The position numbers and the translations under genes are program-made. Positions 45,860 through 57,844 of a stretch of DNA of 64,000 bases are shown one piece after another; the first letter of the stretch is position 1, and each line of letters begins with the position of its first letter. The stretch is from Cricetomys ansorgei (taxonomy: Eukaryota > Chordata > Mammalia > Rodentia > Nesomyidae): assembly GCA_026225945.1 (NCBI GenBank), contig JAMJFZ010001815.1:19759501-19823500 (forward strand). Reading direction: 5' to 3'. A model generated the notes under the pieces. The model did no database searches. It was not told where the DNA came from and was given only the letters and a program-made list of their open reading frames with translations.

Positions 45860-46719
45860 GGGGCATATACTATTATCATTCCTGTTTTTAGATGCTATTC
45901 ACAAGGGGATTAAACAATGCAAAATTAATTCAAATACAAAATTACTAACAAGGTTTATCTATCTTTCAGATTCTAATACATTTCCATGGTAGCAAACAGT
46001 ATTAAAAAGTGAATTCATCCAGTGGAAAACCCAGCTAGCTCTCCACACTGTTTTGAAGAGCTAATAATAACCTTAAAGAAAACCTCTTCCACCCAATTGA
46101 TCTGGCCAAAGCTTCACCACTTGCTGGTTTAACAAGATCTCTTTCATGTATTTTACTTCTGCTTTCCCATCTAGGTTAGAGGATCTCTCTTCTTCTTTCC
46201 AAAGTGCCTGTGGGTGCTGGTGAACTCTGTCAGATATATTCCTGGATACAAGAAGTGCTCAGCAAACAGACTAAGTCCTCTGATCTTTTGTAAAGAAAAT
46301 GCCTCTGTAATTGTCAACTCTTTAAAGCAATTCAGTTCCTTTCTAACATAATGGATCAAATGCCAAAGCAAACACGGATAATTTCCCCAGTTAATATCTT
46401 GATGTATATGTATAGATTTTTTTTTTTTGAAAAAAACAAACCAAACAAAGCTAAAACTAAAAAGATGCTATTGCCCAGAACTAGTTCCGTTATAATTATG
46501 TAGCTTCTGTTATTGAAAGGTTAGATGGGCAATTATTTTATTCATTTCATTTTCACTTAGCTTTTAAAAATTAAATGTAAGGCACATTCATAATCAGCTA
46601 TTTTAAAATTACAAAGTCTAAAGAGTCCCCATGATCCCACAAATATGTGGTGCTAAAATGGCAACACGTTACAACCATATTAACTCACTTTTGGTATTGT
46701 TATAGTCTTAATAAACAGT
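45860..46719. other. unassigned non-coding stretch
   Basis: No repeat or gene recognised apart from a T-run at about 46419. Confidence 0.4.
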
Positions 46720-46826
46720 GGCTGTCACAGATTGTAGGCACTGCCCTAAGCACATCACATGTATAACTGACTTAATTTCTACAAGCCTACATCTTCACTA
46801 TGATAGAGATTATTGTCATTTTTTCC
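46720..46826 (-). mobile_element. MIR SINE, first part (interrupted)
   Basis: 'ggcactgccctaagcacatc', 'acatgtataactgactt' and 'agagattattgtcatttt' follow the antisense MIR. The sequence resumes at 47213. Confidence 0.65.
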
Positions 46827-47212
46827 CTCCAATTTCCATTCTCTTCTCTTGCTATAGCAACAGAAACTTCAGCAAATCTTACATCATCCTATGAGATTAA
46901 ATGCAGTCAATGACTAGATTCAGAATATGAATGGAAGTGGTATGTGTAACTTCTGAATCAAACCTTTAAAGAAGGGAAAACGTTTTCCTTTTTTGACTAG
47001 GGCATGGACTTCATGGTTCCTCAAAGAGAAGCTACTTTTTGAGAGATTGAAGCACGGCAAAAGTAGCTCAAGGCTACAGAATCAGGCTACCACCTCACCA
47101 GCCCTAAATGTTCCCATCAGAGAGAAGCCTACCTCTACTTCATTTAGTAGCTACTGTTTGTGCCCTTTTTATATATCTAACTGATGGACCAGTACCACTG
47201 ATGTCGTTTTCA
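46827..47212 (+). mobile_element. ancient element inserted in a MIR
   Basis: 'gaatggaagtggtatgtgta', 'acttctgaatcaaa' and 'ctttaaagaagggaaaacg' resemble a widespread old mammalian repeat (LTR or DNA element, name not recalled). The MIR flanks share 'tcatttt' on both sides, as a target duplication would. Confidence 0.5.
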
Positions 47213-47322
47213 TTCTCATTTTAAAGCTAGTTAAGCTTTTAACTTTTTAACCAAAGTTAAATGATGGAGTGGTAGAGCCAGAATTTGAACCAGGGAGCCT
47301 ATTACCAGACTTTGCCCACTTA
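47213..47322 (-). mobile_element. MIR SINE, second part
   Basis: 'aaccaaagttaaatgatgga', 'gtggtagagccagaatttga' and 'accaggga' then 'cagactttgcccac' complete the antisense MIR core begun at 46720. Confidence 0.75.
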
Positions 47323-47377
47323 AATAAACACATCACTGACGAAGTACCATATGGATATACATGTGTTTGCATGCACG

Positions 47378-47379
47378 CG

Positions 47380-47415
<36 letters not shown>
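47378..47415. repeat. (CA)n microsatellite
   Basis: About 18 CA units. Confidence 0.96.
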
Positions 47416-47416
<1 letters not shown>

Positions 47417-47879
47417 ATATACAGTACTTAATTTAACATATGAGTTGTTGTGGGGGGATTTTTTTTATTTGTTTGCTTTCACTTCTGCATTGGGGAACAC
47501 ATATGGAATCTAGGTGAAATTAATTTGAGTATGGTCAGATCTGTGTAGGAAGGAGATCAAGGCTGATGGTAGAAGCCTGAAATGAGGACTAATGAATTGG
47601 AGAAGTGACTGTGATTCAGGAGGGCCAATTTCTGCATGATTGACAAGGTGATCAGTTAGGACAGCTCTGTGATAAAGAGGAAGTAGATAATAAGTGTTTT
47701 CGTAGCATATGTCAGCGACACCTCAGGTTAACTTTGGGCACAATCAGGGAAACGTGGCTTCTCACCGTTGATGCTACCAGCTACGTGTTCCACTGGACAG
47801 AAAATACCATCTTTTCTAATGTGTAGAGGGACATGTGGTGCTCTTGAAACTGGAGTTTCAGTGACATTCTGTCCTACTT
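47416..47879. other. unassigned non-coding stretch
   Basis: No repeat or gene recognised. Confidence 0.4.
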
Positions 47880-48271
47880 TGCTTTCTGTTGCTGCGATAA
47901 ACCTCAAGACCAAAAGCAACTTGGGGAGGAAAGGGTTTATTTCATCTTAGAACTTATAGCCCATCATAAAGAGAAGCCAGAGCAAGAGCTAAAGGCAGGA
48001 ACCTGGAGGCAGGAGCTGATGCAGAGGCCATGGAGGGGGTGCTGATTACTGGCTTGCTTCCCAGACTGTTTTATTGCAGTACACAGAGCCAGCAGCCCAG
48101 GGATGGCTCTATGCACAGTGGGCTGTGCCCTCCCACACCAATTATTCATCAAGAAAATGCCGTCACAGACTTGCTTACCTGCCAATATGATGGGGCGTTT
48201 TCTCAATTGAGGTTCCCTCTTCACAGATGACTCTAGCTCATGTCAAGTTGACACAAAAATAAACAGCACAG
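47880..48271 (+). mobile_element. rodent medium-reiteration repeat, near complete
   Basis: Well preserved copy of a common rodent repeat: 'ctttctgttgctgcgataaa', 'agaccaaaagcaacttgggg', 'ggaacctggaggcaggagct', 'gcagaggccatggagggg', 'tttctcaattgaggttccct', ending 'tcatgtcaagttgacac'. I recall the consensus well but not its name. Confidence 0.8.
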
Positions 48272-49328
48272 CCCTTTCCACCGTTGTCTTTCCTGGCTTT
48301 CTGGAAGACACCAGAAGCAACACTAAACGCTGCTGGTTTCCACCTTTGCCTTGGCCTCCTCTGTCAGATTCTTCACAGGAAGGGCTGGATAGGACTAGAA
48401 AGTTACTATGCCTAAAGTTAGAAGCCTCTGACAGTGCTTCAACATGACCCCCCCCCCACTCCTCCCATCCTCTGCTGCTTCCCACATCAGTTGACCTAAA
48501 TTCCATTTCAGAGCAGAGGTGCTTCCCCTCACCACATGCTTCTTCACACCTCTGCATTTCATTTTGCTTAAGTGTGAACAGCATCTTGAACTGAGTAAGT
48601 GCTGAGGTCATCCACAGGAATAGCATGTTTTGCTTGGTTTGTCCGTAGTAACTCTGTAAAAGAGGTCATTGCAATATAATTTCTTCAATACTTCTATTAT
48701 TCTTCCCTTTCCTAGTTATTCAGATAATGGAGATGGTCTATGCATTCATGCCTTTGTGTAAGAAACCAGGAAAAAGGAAATGTCTCATTAAGAGTAGCGA
48801 CATGGGTTTGCTTTGTCTGTGACTAAGGCATAAAAAGAATTCTGTCTTTAAGAAAGTGGAATTGTCACAGGGATAACGAGAGGAAGATTCTTCCAGGTCC
48901 ACATTTCTGCCATTCACTGGAATTTCATTGGAAGGAAATTTCTTACCTGCTAACTTTACAGATACTTCTCTAGGGAAGAAGTGACAAAGACTTTCACTGA
49001 AGAAGATTGCAATACAGTTTAGAAAAGGCTTGGTGCGAACTGTCAAATTGGGAGTGCTCTATGCTTGGAGGAGAGCTCAGTGCAACACCCCCTGCCCAAT
49101 GTGGATAAGATACAATGAATTAAATATGAACCTTGCTCAAAAGGGGTCCATAATCCAAGGCAGAAAATAGACACATGCATAAATAATTCCAACTCAAGAC
49201 AAATCCTGACATGTGCTTTAAAAGAGTTACAAAGGAAATGCTAGAATAGCAGAGGGAAAGTTCACAGCCATGGCTTCTAAATGAGGTTTTCTAAAACAGT
49301 GAGAACTTAGCCCATTGCTAGCAGTCAG
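48272..49328. other. unassigned non-coding stretch
   Basis: No repeat recognised. Two minus-strand open frames of 127 and 102 codons (48243-48626, 48738-49046) lack any family resemblance. The first partly overlaps the preceding repeat. Confidence 0.4.
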
Positions 49329-49572
49329 TGTGGTGGCTAATTCTGATTATCTGCTTGATACAACCTGTAATCACTTGGGAAGGGGACCCAAATGAGGAAT
49401 TGTCTACATAGGGCTGACCTGTAAGCACGTCTGTGAGAAATTTCAATTGGGTTAATTGAGGTGGGAAAGTCCACTCTGAATGTGGGCAGCACCATTTCAC
49501 AGACTGGGTTCTGGACTGACAGAAAGGGAGAGAGTAAGTTGAGCACAAGCATTTCTATCTTTCTGCTTTAAA
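49329..49572 (+). mobile_element. rodent medium-reiteration repeat, left part
   Basis: 'tgtggtggctaattctgatt', 'ggttaattgaggtgggaaag', 'gggcagcaccatttcacaga' and 'ctgggttctggactgacag', then 'ttgagcacaagcat'. It is split by a B2 and resumes at about 49797. Confidence 0.7.
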
Positions 49573-49785
49573 ATAAAAAATATGCAACTTTATTTGGGTG
49601 TGTGCCTGTATATATGTGTCTAAGTATATGAGCACGTGCATGTGCAGGTACCTGAGCAGGCCGGAACAGGAAGTTAGAGTTTTTAGATCAAGAGTTATAA
49701 GCATTTGTGAACTGCCCCACTTGGGTGCTGGGCTCTGAGCTCTGGTCCACTTGATTGAATATCATAACTGCTGAGCCATCTCTAT
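49573..49785 (-). mobile_element. B2/B3-type SINE, nested
   Basis: Reverse SINE: 'caggtacctgagcaggccgg', 'aacaggaagttagag', 'acttgggtgctgggctctga' and 'aactgctgagccatctct'. Imperfect flanks 'atttctatctttctg' and 'atttcatctctattctct' may be a decayed target duplication. Confidence 0.85.
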
Positions 49786-49796
49786 TTCATCTCTAT

Positions 49797-49900
49797 TCTC
49801 TGAGCACAGATGCAATGCACCCAGCTGTCTAAAACTACCACCACTGTGACTTCTTCAAAATGACCGACTCATATAAACCCTTTTCCTTCTAATACAGTGG
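49797..49900 (+). mobile_element. rodent medium-reiteration repeat, right part
   Basis: 'ctctgagcacagatgcaatg', 'cacccagctgtctaa' and 'taaacccttttccttc' continue the repeat begun at 49329. Confidence 0.55.
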
Positions 49901-52850
49901 ACTTGGCAGGAGCCAGCAAGTCCTGAATGCAGGAGACTAAGTTATGGACTTTTGCAACCACATCTCTAATTAATGTCTACTGATCAAAGAGTAGACAATA
50001 AAAAGGGGTAGTAAAGGAATGGGACAGGGGGTGACATAGAGAGTAAATAAGAAGAGAAAGAACCTAATTCTGGATCAATTTACTTACGTACTTGAATGTG
50101 GAAATAAGTGTTGAGTGAAAAAGAAACAAACAAACAAATGAAATAATTGGAGTTAAGAAGGAAATATGCCAGCAGAGAAAAATCACCCAGTAGTATCAAT
50201 AAGCTACTTCTATTCATTTCTTCAGCCTGCTTAGAGATGATGAACATCTTTAAGAAGGAAAATTTACAACCTTGAAATGTAATTTGATTTGAAGGCACTG
50301 AGGAGTGGAACGGGGTGCAGTATTTCTAGGCTGAATTCCCTTTCTGCTCCTGACCACCTGATGGGGAAGATCCTTGTTCTCAGTCTTTTCCTGATGGACC
50401 CTGCATGACAAGAACAGCTCCGTCCAACAGTATGTAATCCTTTAAAGACTCATCACTGGAATAATTCTGGAAAGGATCTCAATGCAATGGAGGCCAAAGT
50501 TTGTTTTCATTCAACGAAAATTAATAAACACAAAATAATTTTAAATGTTATAGTCAAATTCAGAAAATACTGGGATAAAAAAAGGAATTAAACGTGTTTC
50601 CCCTTTCCTTATACACTGTTTTGTTTGTTTGGTTTTTTTTGTTTTTTTTTTTAAATTTTTTACAAAATCCACTGGGAATCTCCAAAATAGGACGAGAACA
50701 TGAAATGTTCCCTAAAGGCTACTGACTCTTTTTCTCACTAAGCATTTCATGAGTCCAGTGTTTTATGATAGACAGATATTTAAGGAAATGCTGATCTAAG
50801 ACATTTCATCTGGTCTACTTACTAACCTTTTAGTATAGAGCTGTTTCCTTTCTGTTAACCAAAAATTTCATATTGGTTTGGATAATTACAGGAGAAATTC
50901 ACAAAACATTTATAATTGAATATATAGAGTAATTATAATTCTAAAAAAGTTCTAACTCAAGGAGAAGAGCTAAAATGGGTAAAAATTAACAATAGAAATT
51001 TAGAGTAGAATGTGTGCTGTTTTCTCATTTTTTTAAAAATGTCATTTCCAAATAAAATTTAAGGACATGTTTTTATTTAGACATAGAAATACAAGAAAAA
51101 AATTAAAAAGTTAAAGATGAAGAAAAACAAAGAAAATAATTAAAAATTAAAAAAAAAAAAAGATGAGAAGAAAAGCCATAGGGTAGATCACATTATGAAG
51201 TTGGATTTCTTATATCTTTGTTCTTTTCTGCTTAATTGAGTGAAATACTGCAGTTCTGCCTTGATCTTTGAGCATGTGTATTGAAATTATTTGCAGGTAC
51301 TGCCAGGAAGTAGAAAGGGCTTGGATTCAGAGACTTAGAAGACTTAGGTTTTAACCCTAGCTTCCCTGAAAACAAATCCCTTTAGCGGGACCCGCTTGTA
51401 TGAGTGCCTGCGTCTCTTACGTTTATTCATTACAGTCGTTGGCTGTTAAGAAGCCATGTCGTCTGTTGTAGCCATTGCTCTTGAAAATTGGTTGTACAAA
51501 GCCAACTTGATAAACATAAAATCTGTAACGTATGTAAAAACACACACTTTTATTATTTAATATAGTAAGTACATGTCCATCGTAGAAAGCATGGGAAGTA
51601 AAGGGAACTACTGAGCAAACTGAATACCCCCGTGGCTCCTGCAGCTTCCCGTGGGCTCTCCTGTTTGTGCTTTACAAAGGTTGAAAGGATGCAAGTAGGA
51701 AATCCACCTACTTTTCTCCTACTGGGTCAAAGCACCCGATCCAGGAAGCAGACACTTAATGATGCACAGACCGGATGAAAGCGTGGCTTTTATGTTGTCT
51801 CCTTTAACTTTTTCCTACTCGTGACATGTTCATTCTCTCTCTGACCTTTACAGTAGGCTCTCTTTAAAGGTTCCACCCCCCCACCCCACCCTTTTCAGAG
51901 CTTGGCTTCTGCTTACCACCCAGTTCCCAGCCATCTCGTCTGATGGGTTTTATTGATCGCAGGCAGACTTCTTTTTTTTTTTTTTCCATGTGGACAAATC
52001 TGGAGGAATCTATAGCTTTCCATAAAGGGATCCAAGAAAACAAAATAAACACCTCAAAGTATCAGCACATCTGATTCACCAGGAACCTCTGATTGCTGCT
52101 ATGCCAGACTGCAACACTGATATCCTGATGCTATGTCTAATCTTGAGATCTTCCTATTCACATGCAGAGAAGTCAACCCGAGGAGGAGTTAAAATTCTAT
52201 TCCTGATTCAACTTAGGAGGCATTGCTTTACTGATAGGAAGACTGATTTAGGTTCTCAGGGCATCCTGCCCTGCTGACTCCACAGAGAAGATTCCCAAGA
52301 GGTCATCCGCACAGCTGTCACACCGGCATCTGTTGACTTTTCTTCTCAGAAAAGTGAAACTTGCTTTGCTAGCATCCTTCCCGTCTTCACTTATTTCAGT
52401 CTTAAATGTTCTTTCACATAAAGGGCGAACAGCATCTACATTCTTTTTTTGTGAGTCTAGTTTTTATCAGTTGAATTATCTACAAAGGGGGCTGAAAGGA
52501 GCACCAGCAGCCATGGCTACATAGCAATTCATGAAAGGGATGGCCCCTTCCCTTTTCATTTTTACTGCTCTCAAAGCTCCTATTAGCACTTGAAAGTACT
52601 GCGCCCATCGGCCCATCATAATAGAATTGGATGGTTTTACACTAATTAGTGTTATATTGGTGCACAGTGCTACAAAAAAAAATCCTAAAATTAGTATTAA
52701 AAGTTTGTACATTGGGAAATAGAGTCTCATGAGGTATATTTCAACCTGGAAAGTCAGGGAGAAATGTACCTTACAGATTCATCCTTTATTTTCTGTCCAT
52801 TGTTTTCTGTGAACCTTTGAGTCTGCACAATTCTCCAGATTAGGAATGGC
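49901..52850. other. mostly unassigned non-coding stretch
   Basis: The part at 51290-51380 has a faint MIR-like text. A CpG-containing patch with a small palindrome lies at 51384-51540. There are A-rich runs near 51110-51160. No gene is supported. Confidence 0.35.
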
Positions 52851-52854
52851 CTCC

Positions 52855-52927
52855 TCCCTCTCTGTCTCTCTGTCTCTCTGTCTCTCTGTCTCTCTGTCTC
52901 CCTCTCTTTCTGTCTGTCTGTCTGTCC

Positions 52928-52988
<61 letters not shown>
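52855..52988. repeat. (TCTG)n(TC)n(CA)n compound microsatellite
   Basis: TCTC/TCTG units, then a TC run of about 35 bp, then a CA run of about 24 bp. Confidence 0.98.
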
Positions 52989-52989
<1 letters not shown>

Positions 52990-53410
52990 GTACAGTATGG
53001 GTTTTAAACCATGTAGGGATTTGGGGGAGAGTACTATTTTAAACATTTCTGTATTTCAAACTGTTTCAATCCCACACCTGTTTTAATTTCTTTTTATTCT
53101 ATTGACAAATAAAAGCGTATATCTTTATTTTATTCAACATTTTTTTTTGAAATACGTATACATAATGAAATGACTGAATCAAGTGAACTGGCACACACAG
53201 TTAGTTCCCACGCTATTAGTGTTGGGAACACTCTTAGTGTCTTTCAAGTATACAGTCCATTGTTGATAACTAAAGTCACCAGGCTGTACTATAATAGTCT
53301 CTTCAGTTTTTGATGTTGGCAAAATGGAATATGCACAGAGTATGAAAATAGATTCTTAGCACACATAAATGCTAAAAAACAAAATATATTTTATCTTGTA
53401 TTCGTTTACA
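52989..53410. other. unassigned non-coding stretch
   Basis: AT-rich, nothing recognised. Confidence 0.4.
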
Positions 53411-53549
53411 TTTTGTTTTTGAGAAACTTACAGGGCTCCAGCTGGCCTGGAACTCACTCTTTCTAGGTAATGGAGACATCCCTTAACTGCTCCTTTTCCT
53501 ATGCCTTCTGAGTGCTGGGTTTGCAGGACTGTGCCACCACACTTGGCTT
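53411..53549 (-). mobile_element. B1-like SINE, diverged
   Basis: 'agctggcctggaactcactc', 'tatgccttctgagtgctggg' and 'ggactgtgccaccacacttg' match a reverse B1. The middle is poorly conserved. Confidence 0.8.
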
Positions 53550-53810
53550 AAATTAATATATAGTACAGGAACGATCTGCAACCATAAAACTAGAAGAAAA
53601 CATTTTCCTGTTTCTGAAAGATTTGTGGTCACATAGGCTGTCCTGGCTAAATATACAAATAAATAAATAGTTTATTTATTGTGTTAATGTTCATTTTCCT
53701 AAGAATTTTTGTACAATTTGTTTGCTGTGGACTGATTCTTTTGAATATTAGGCATTTCCATATAAGACGTGAATATCCTTAATATCCTATTCAATAATGA
53801 AGCAAGAAGT

Positions 53811-53814
53811 GTGC

Positions 53815-53878
<64 letters not shown>
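53811..53878. repeat. (TA)n microsatellite
   Basis: About 32 uninterrupted TA units. Confidence 0.98.
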
Positions 53879-53879
<1 letters not shown>

Positions 53880-53883
<4 letters not shown>

Positions 53884-55825
53884 GCCACTTATTTTCAAAC
53901 ACATTATACTTGTCAGATTATTACCTCACTATCCCAGCAGTGCCTGAAGTTGATTTCCATGCCTAACAGATACTTTTAAAACAAAAGCAAAACAAAGTAA
54001 AATCAAGCAGGAAAGAAAGAAAAGAAGAAACAGAGAACTCCAGCAACCTGCCTTTCAAGAATAGGCTGCAATTGGAGAACAACCTTGTTCACTGCACAAC
54101 TGATGCATGGCTCTGTCTTCTTTCCATCTGCTGAGCCAGCTTCTGACCTCTAGCTCCTGTGTCAGCCTCTATGTGACACTAGCTCCTGGGGCCAGCCTCT
54201 GTCTGACCTCTGGCCATCGCTTTGCTCCTTAGAGGCAGTAGAATGAAGTCCCAGAAGCCCAGGTCAGCTGCGGCTCCCTCTCTCCAGGTTCATACACGGA
54301 CTCTGGCCATAGAAAGCATATTTTCCTTTGGCATCACCCTATCTGAGCGTTGGGATTTTTAGGTAAGAACTGGGCTTGAGGGAAAGAGAGAGATGAAGAC
54401 AGATTATCCTTCATGCAAAGAGTTTATTAGTGTCAATGCAAACCCCACAGCTCTCCTCTTCAAGGGAATAAGAGATATTTTATTCTGGAGTCATGTTGAG
54501 TGACCATAGCCCAGGAACACAGATGTAGGTTACTTAAATTCCATGTTTTAACATTAAAGCAGTTTCATGAAGTTTTTACAGTTTTACCGAGCAAAGAAAG
54601 TCATAAATCAAGGCAAGTTTGAAATACATTGGTAGGTACATCAGACAGGCAAGTATATCAAGATTGGGGAAGCTTTTCTATAGGCCCAAGATGCTATCTG
54701 ATGACATTCTTAGCTTTTGGATGAGTGGAAGCTAGTAGCATGCAAAGTTAATGGTTTCTAAAAGGTTTTTATCTATTAGTCACAGGATGTTAATGCTGAT
54801 ACAGAGGTGGATAAAGAATACCCATTCCAGAGAGCTAGACCCCTCCCACAATAAGGTAACTACCCTTCGGACCTGCAGCGTTCCAATCTCGACACAGTAC
54901 TGAAATTCTAATGAGCTGATTAATCTCTGCAGACATGGCTTCTTTCAGGAGTCTCTGTTCATATTAGAGAACCAGGTTTACAAAGCTGTGGTGTCCACCA
55001 CACTTGAAGGTGCTCAGGAGTCTGAAAGAGTTTCAGGCCTTGCTCAGGTAGAGCAGAATTTGTCCTCTTAATGCCCCAAGTGAGAGAGTAGGGAGGGAAG
55101 GTGTATCCAAGGAAATGGACCCAAGGCGCTGACCTACACAATTGCACACAGAAATAATTTTTTTTTAAATTTCTGGCCCAAAGAGGCATTTAAAAGTTCC
55201 AAGGACACTCCTAAATAAGAGGCTTCTAGAAGAACAATGGGCCTGGTTAATATGCTAAATAATAGAGGTTTCTTGTTTTGTTTGAGACCTTTCTTTTCCG
55301 GGGTATTATTGTCTGGAAAGTTGGGTTTCCAGGAGGTGGGGAACTTAGCTCTTGTGAGCCTGTCAGAGAAGGAAGGTTGGTGGCCACATCGTGGAGGCAC
55401 CAGAACTGTGTGACACAGATGATATCTGGGAGGCCTGAGCTTGAACATCAAACTACCCCAAAAGTTGAACTTCTAGAAGGGGTAGGAATGACAGAAAGGT
55501 ACAGGACCCCCTAAGGTTCCCCAGTGCAATAAAATCCACTCTATGTTCGCACCCTGGAGCCCAATGACCTGCAGAGGCTGAGGGAATCCTCTTATTCAGT
55601 CACTGCACACATGTAGTGGGCAGCATCAGAAGCAGGAGGGACAATGAAATAGAGAGTTATAACTTTGACAGTTCACATAATTTCCTCAAGATTTCTGTGA
55701 GTCACAATCACCTGAAAGCTGCCGAGTCTGAGATCTGCAGCAGTGTGTGGGCCTTTCCTAAATGAAGATGCTTTCTACCGCAGCCATTTCCAATTCCTCT
55801 AGGGATTAATGAGTAATACATTTGA
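53880..55825. other. unassigned stretch, possibly reverse LTR material
   Basis: On the minus strand an AATAAACTCTTTGCATGAAGG word at about 54430-54410 resembles the poly(A)/R-U5 junction of rodent retroviral LTRs, and a small tandem array lies at 54134-54215. Termini could not be found. Open frames near 55.0-55.5 kb have no domain. Confidence 0.3.
54134..54215. repeat. short tandem repeat, about 2.7 units of 26-29 bp
   Basis: Units of the form 'gccagcttctgacctctagc' plus 'tcctgt', starting near 54134, 54161 and 54190. Confidence 0.65.
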
Positions 55826-55966
55826 AGTGTGGTAGTACACACCTTTAATCCCAGCTACTTGGGAGGCAGAGGCAGGCGGATCTCTGTGAGTTCAATGCCA
55901 GCCTGGTCTACAGAATGAGTTCCAGGATAGACAGAGTTACAACAGAGAAACCCTGTCTTGAGAAAC
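55826..55966 (+). mobile_element. B1 SINE
   Basis: Near full-length: 'gtgtggtagtacacaccttt', 'gggaggcagaggcaggcgga', 'ccagcctggtctacagaatg', 'agttccagga' and 'gttacaacagagaaaccctg', the variant right end. Confidence 0.97.
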
Positions 55967-56030
55967 CAAGAAAAAAAAACAAAACAAAACAAACGAAAAA
56001 CAAAAACAAAACAAAACAACAGTAATAAAA
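55967..56030. repeat. (AAAAC)n tract
   Basis: Expanded A-tail of the preceding B1, made of AAAAC/AAAC units. Confidence 0.93.
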
Positions 56031-56615
56031 AAACTATAACTGTCAACAAGGGGATCATAGCCACAAAAATGCCAATTTGATTTGTTTTGATGCTCTATCC
56101 ATTCAATGAATTTGTAAAATGACAGTATATGTGATAGTAGACAATGCTGAAATACAGTAAGGACAGTACCTTTGCCTCTAGGGAGTAAAGCCAAGTAGTG
56201 TGTGGCCAGAGGAGAAAAGTACACTGTATAAGAGGAAGGACCAAGAAAGGAAATAGAATGAAGGACTTGAAGTTGCAAAGATGCATTCAAGTCCTCCCCT
56301 GGATCTCAGAGCATGGGACTACTAGGAGGCTGCCCTTTTTGGGGTTGGTTGATTCCAAGGCACTTCCTGATTGGGTTATCTTTCACCTGGCAGCCTTGCC
56401 GTTCGTTGCTCAGAGCCTGGCTAATATTTCTCCAGCTGGCCTTGGGGCTAAAAACTCATCTTTCCATGATCCACAGGTAGGACCCTGTGCTCAAGCCAGG
56501 ATATCGTCCCAGGCTTGCTGGGGTTAGCAAATGTATGAATGTTTAATCTCCTCCTGTTCTGACTCCAAACAACTGTCTGGACCTTTAAAGGATTTTGATG
56601 TTGGTTTCTCTCTTG
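56031..56615. other. unassigned non-coding stretch
   Basis: Contains a 109-codon plus-strand open frame (56198-56527) with no recognisable domain or splice context, so it is not called. Confidence 0.4.
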
Positions 56616-56840
56616 CTGTGGAGATACAGGAGTCGGAATCCTACATCTTTGGGTTTGAATTTTGCTCCTGTCACTTACTAGCTGTGTGAGTCTAGTCAAA
56701 TCTCAAAACTATTTCAAGTTTATGATTTGCCTTTATTGAATGACAACAAGAACACCCACCTCACAGGGTTATGGAGAGAAGTAAATGAGAAATTGAATGT
56801 AACCTCTAAAATGCCCAAAGCTAGCAACAATTAGTATTTC
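56616..56840 (+). mobile_element. MIR SINE
   Basis: Clear MIR: 'cctgtcacttactagctgtg' followed by 'tgagtctagtcaa', 'acctcacagggttatggaga' and 'gaagtaaatgagaaattgaa'. This is the tRNA-derived and CORE region in order. Confidence 0.92.
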
Positions 56841-57770
56841 TTTTATTTGTTTTTAATTTTGTTTTCCCTTCCTCTCTGTTTTTCGAGCTCTGTTACTTTA
56901 GGCACAGTTTCTTCATCGAATGTGGACATGGGAAGATAGTAGTAAAATATACATTTAGAGTTGTTTAGAAAACAGAATTAATAAGTGAAAACACATTAAA
57001 CAAGATTCATTCATTATTAAATGCTCAGTGCTGTACCAATAGTTAATTGCATCCATCCATGTTCCATCTGGACCCTTGATTGTTGTGGAAAGAGAGAAAC
57101 AGAGCCTCTTGTTTTTCTCTAGATGCCAAAAGGTGAAGAAAACCTTCCTCCCAGAACTACCCTATCCTTCAAGATGCTCACCATCAACTTCCAACCTGCC
57201 TCTTGGCCCCAACACTTTGGTAGGGCCTTGTGTTGATGGTCATTGAAATCCATATTTTACTCATTTCAAGTGAGGCTCTGACACCTGTTAAATTCCCCAC
57301 ACTGGGGAGGATAAGTACACATGTGTCTTTCATCAGTACCCATCCATCCCTCTGGCCCAAGACTTACCGAGCACATGCTGTATAAGATCTGGTCAAGAAC
57401 AGACCCAGTCATACAGTTTATAGACAGATATTCACTGGTACTGGTGTGGGCATAGAGAACCCCACAATTGGAATTCAGGAGGTGGGAAAGTCAAAAGCTC
57501 CTATACAGTGTAAAAGGATCACACAGGAAGGTCTTTCTTGCTATATGGGGGCTAGCTGGCTTTTCACAAAGTTGCTAAAATGCCCGGTGGGCTGTGAGAG
57601 ACATGTTTTCACTTTAACACTTACTAAAATTTCCCTTAATCTCACTAAAGGACACACCATATGTACTTTTGAGAACCAATGCTTAGAGATAGCATTGTTT
57701 TCAAATCTAGATTAGCTAACACTTGCCCCTCCACTTGGAGAAGGCTCCCTTTTGCTTTTAAGCATAAATC
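56841..57770. other. unassigned non-coding stretch
   Basis: No repeat or gene recognised. Confidence 0.4.
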
Positions 57771-57840
57771 TCTCTCTCTCTTTCTCTCTCTGACTCTTTC
57801 TCTCTGTCTCTCTCTCTCTGTCTCTCTCTCTCTCTCTCCT
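57771..57840. repeat. (TC)n-rich microsatellite
   Basis: TC runs with TCTG/TTTC interruptions. Confidence 0.95.
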
Positions 57841-57844
57841 ATCT

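Noticed and set aside
48420..48470. C-run near 48448 as an i-motif/G-quadruplex
   Set aside because: A single C9-type run without four spaced tracts does not meet the pattern.
48243..48626. 127-codon minus-strand open frame
   Set aside because: Overlaps the end of a rodent repeat, no domain or splice context.
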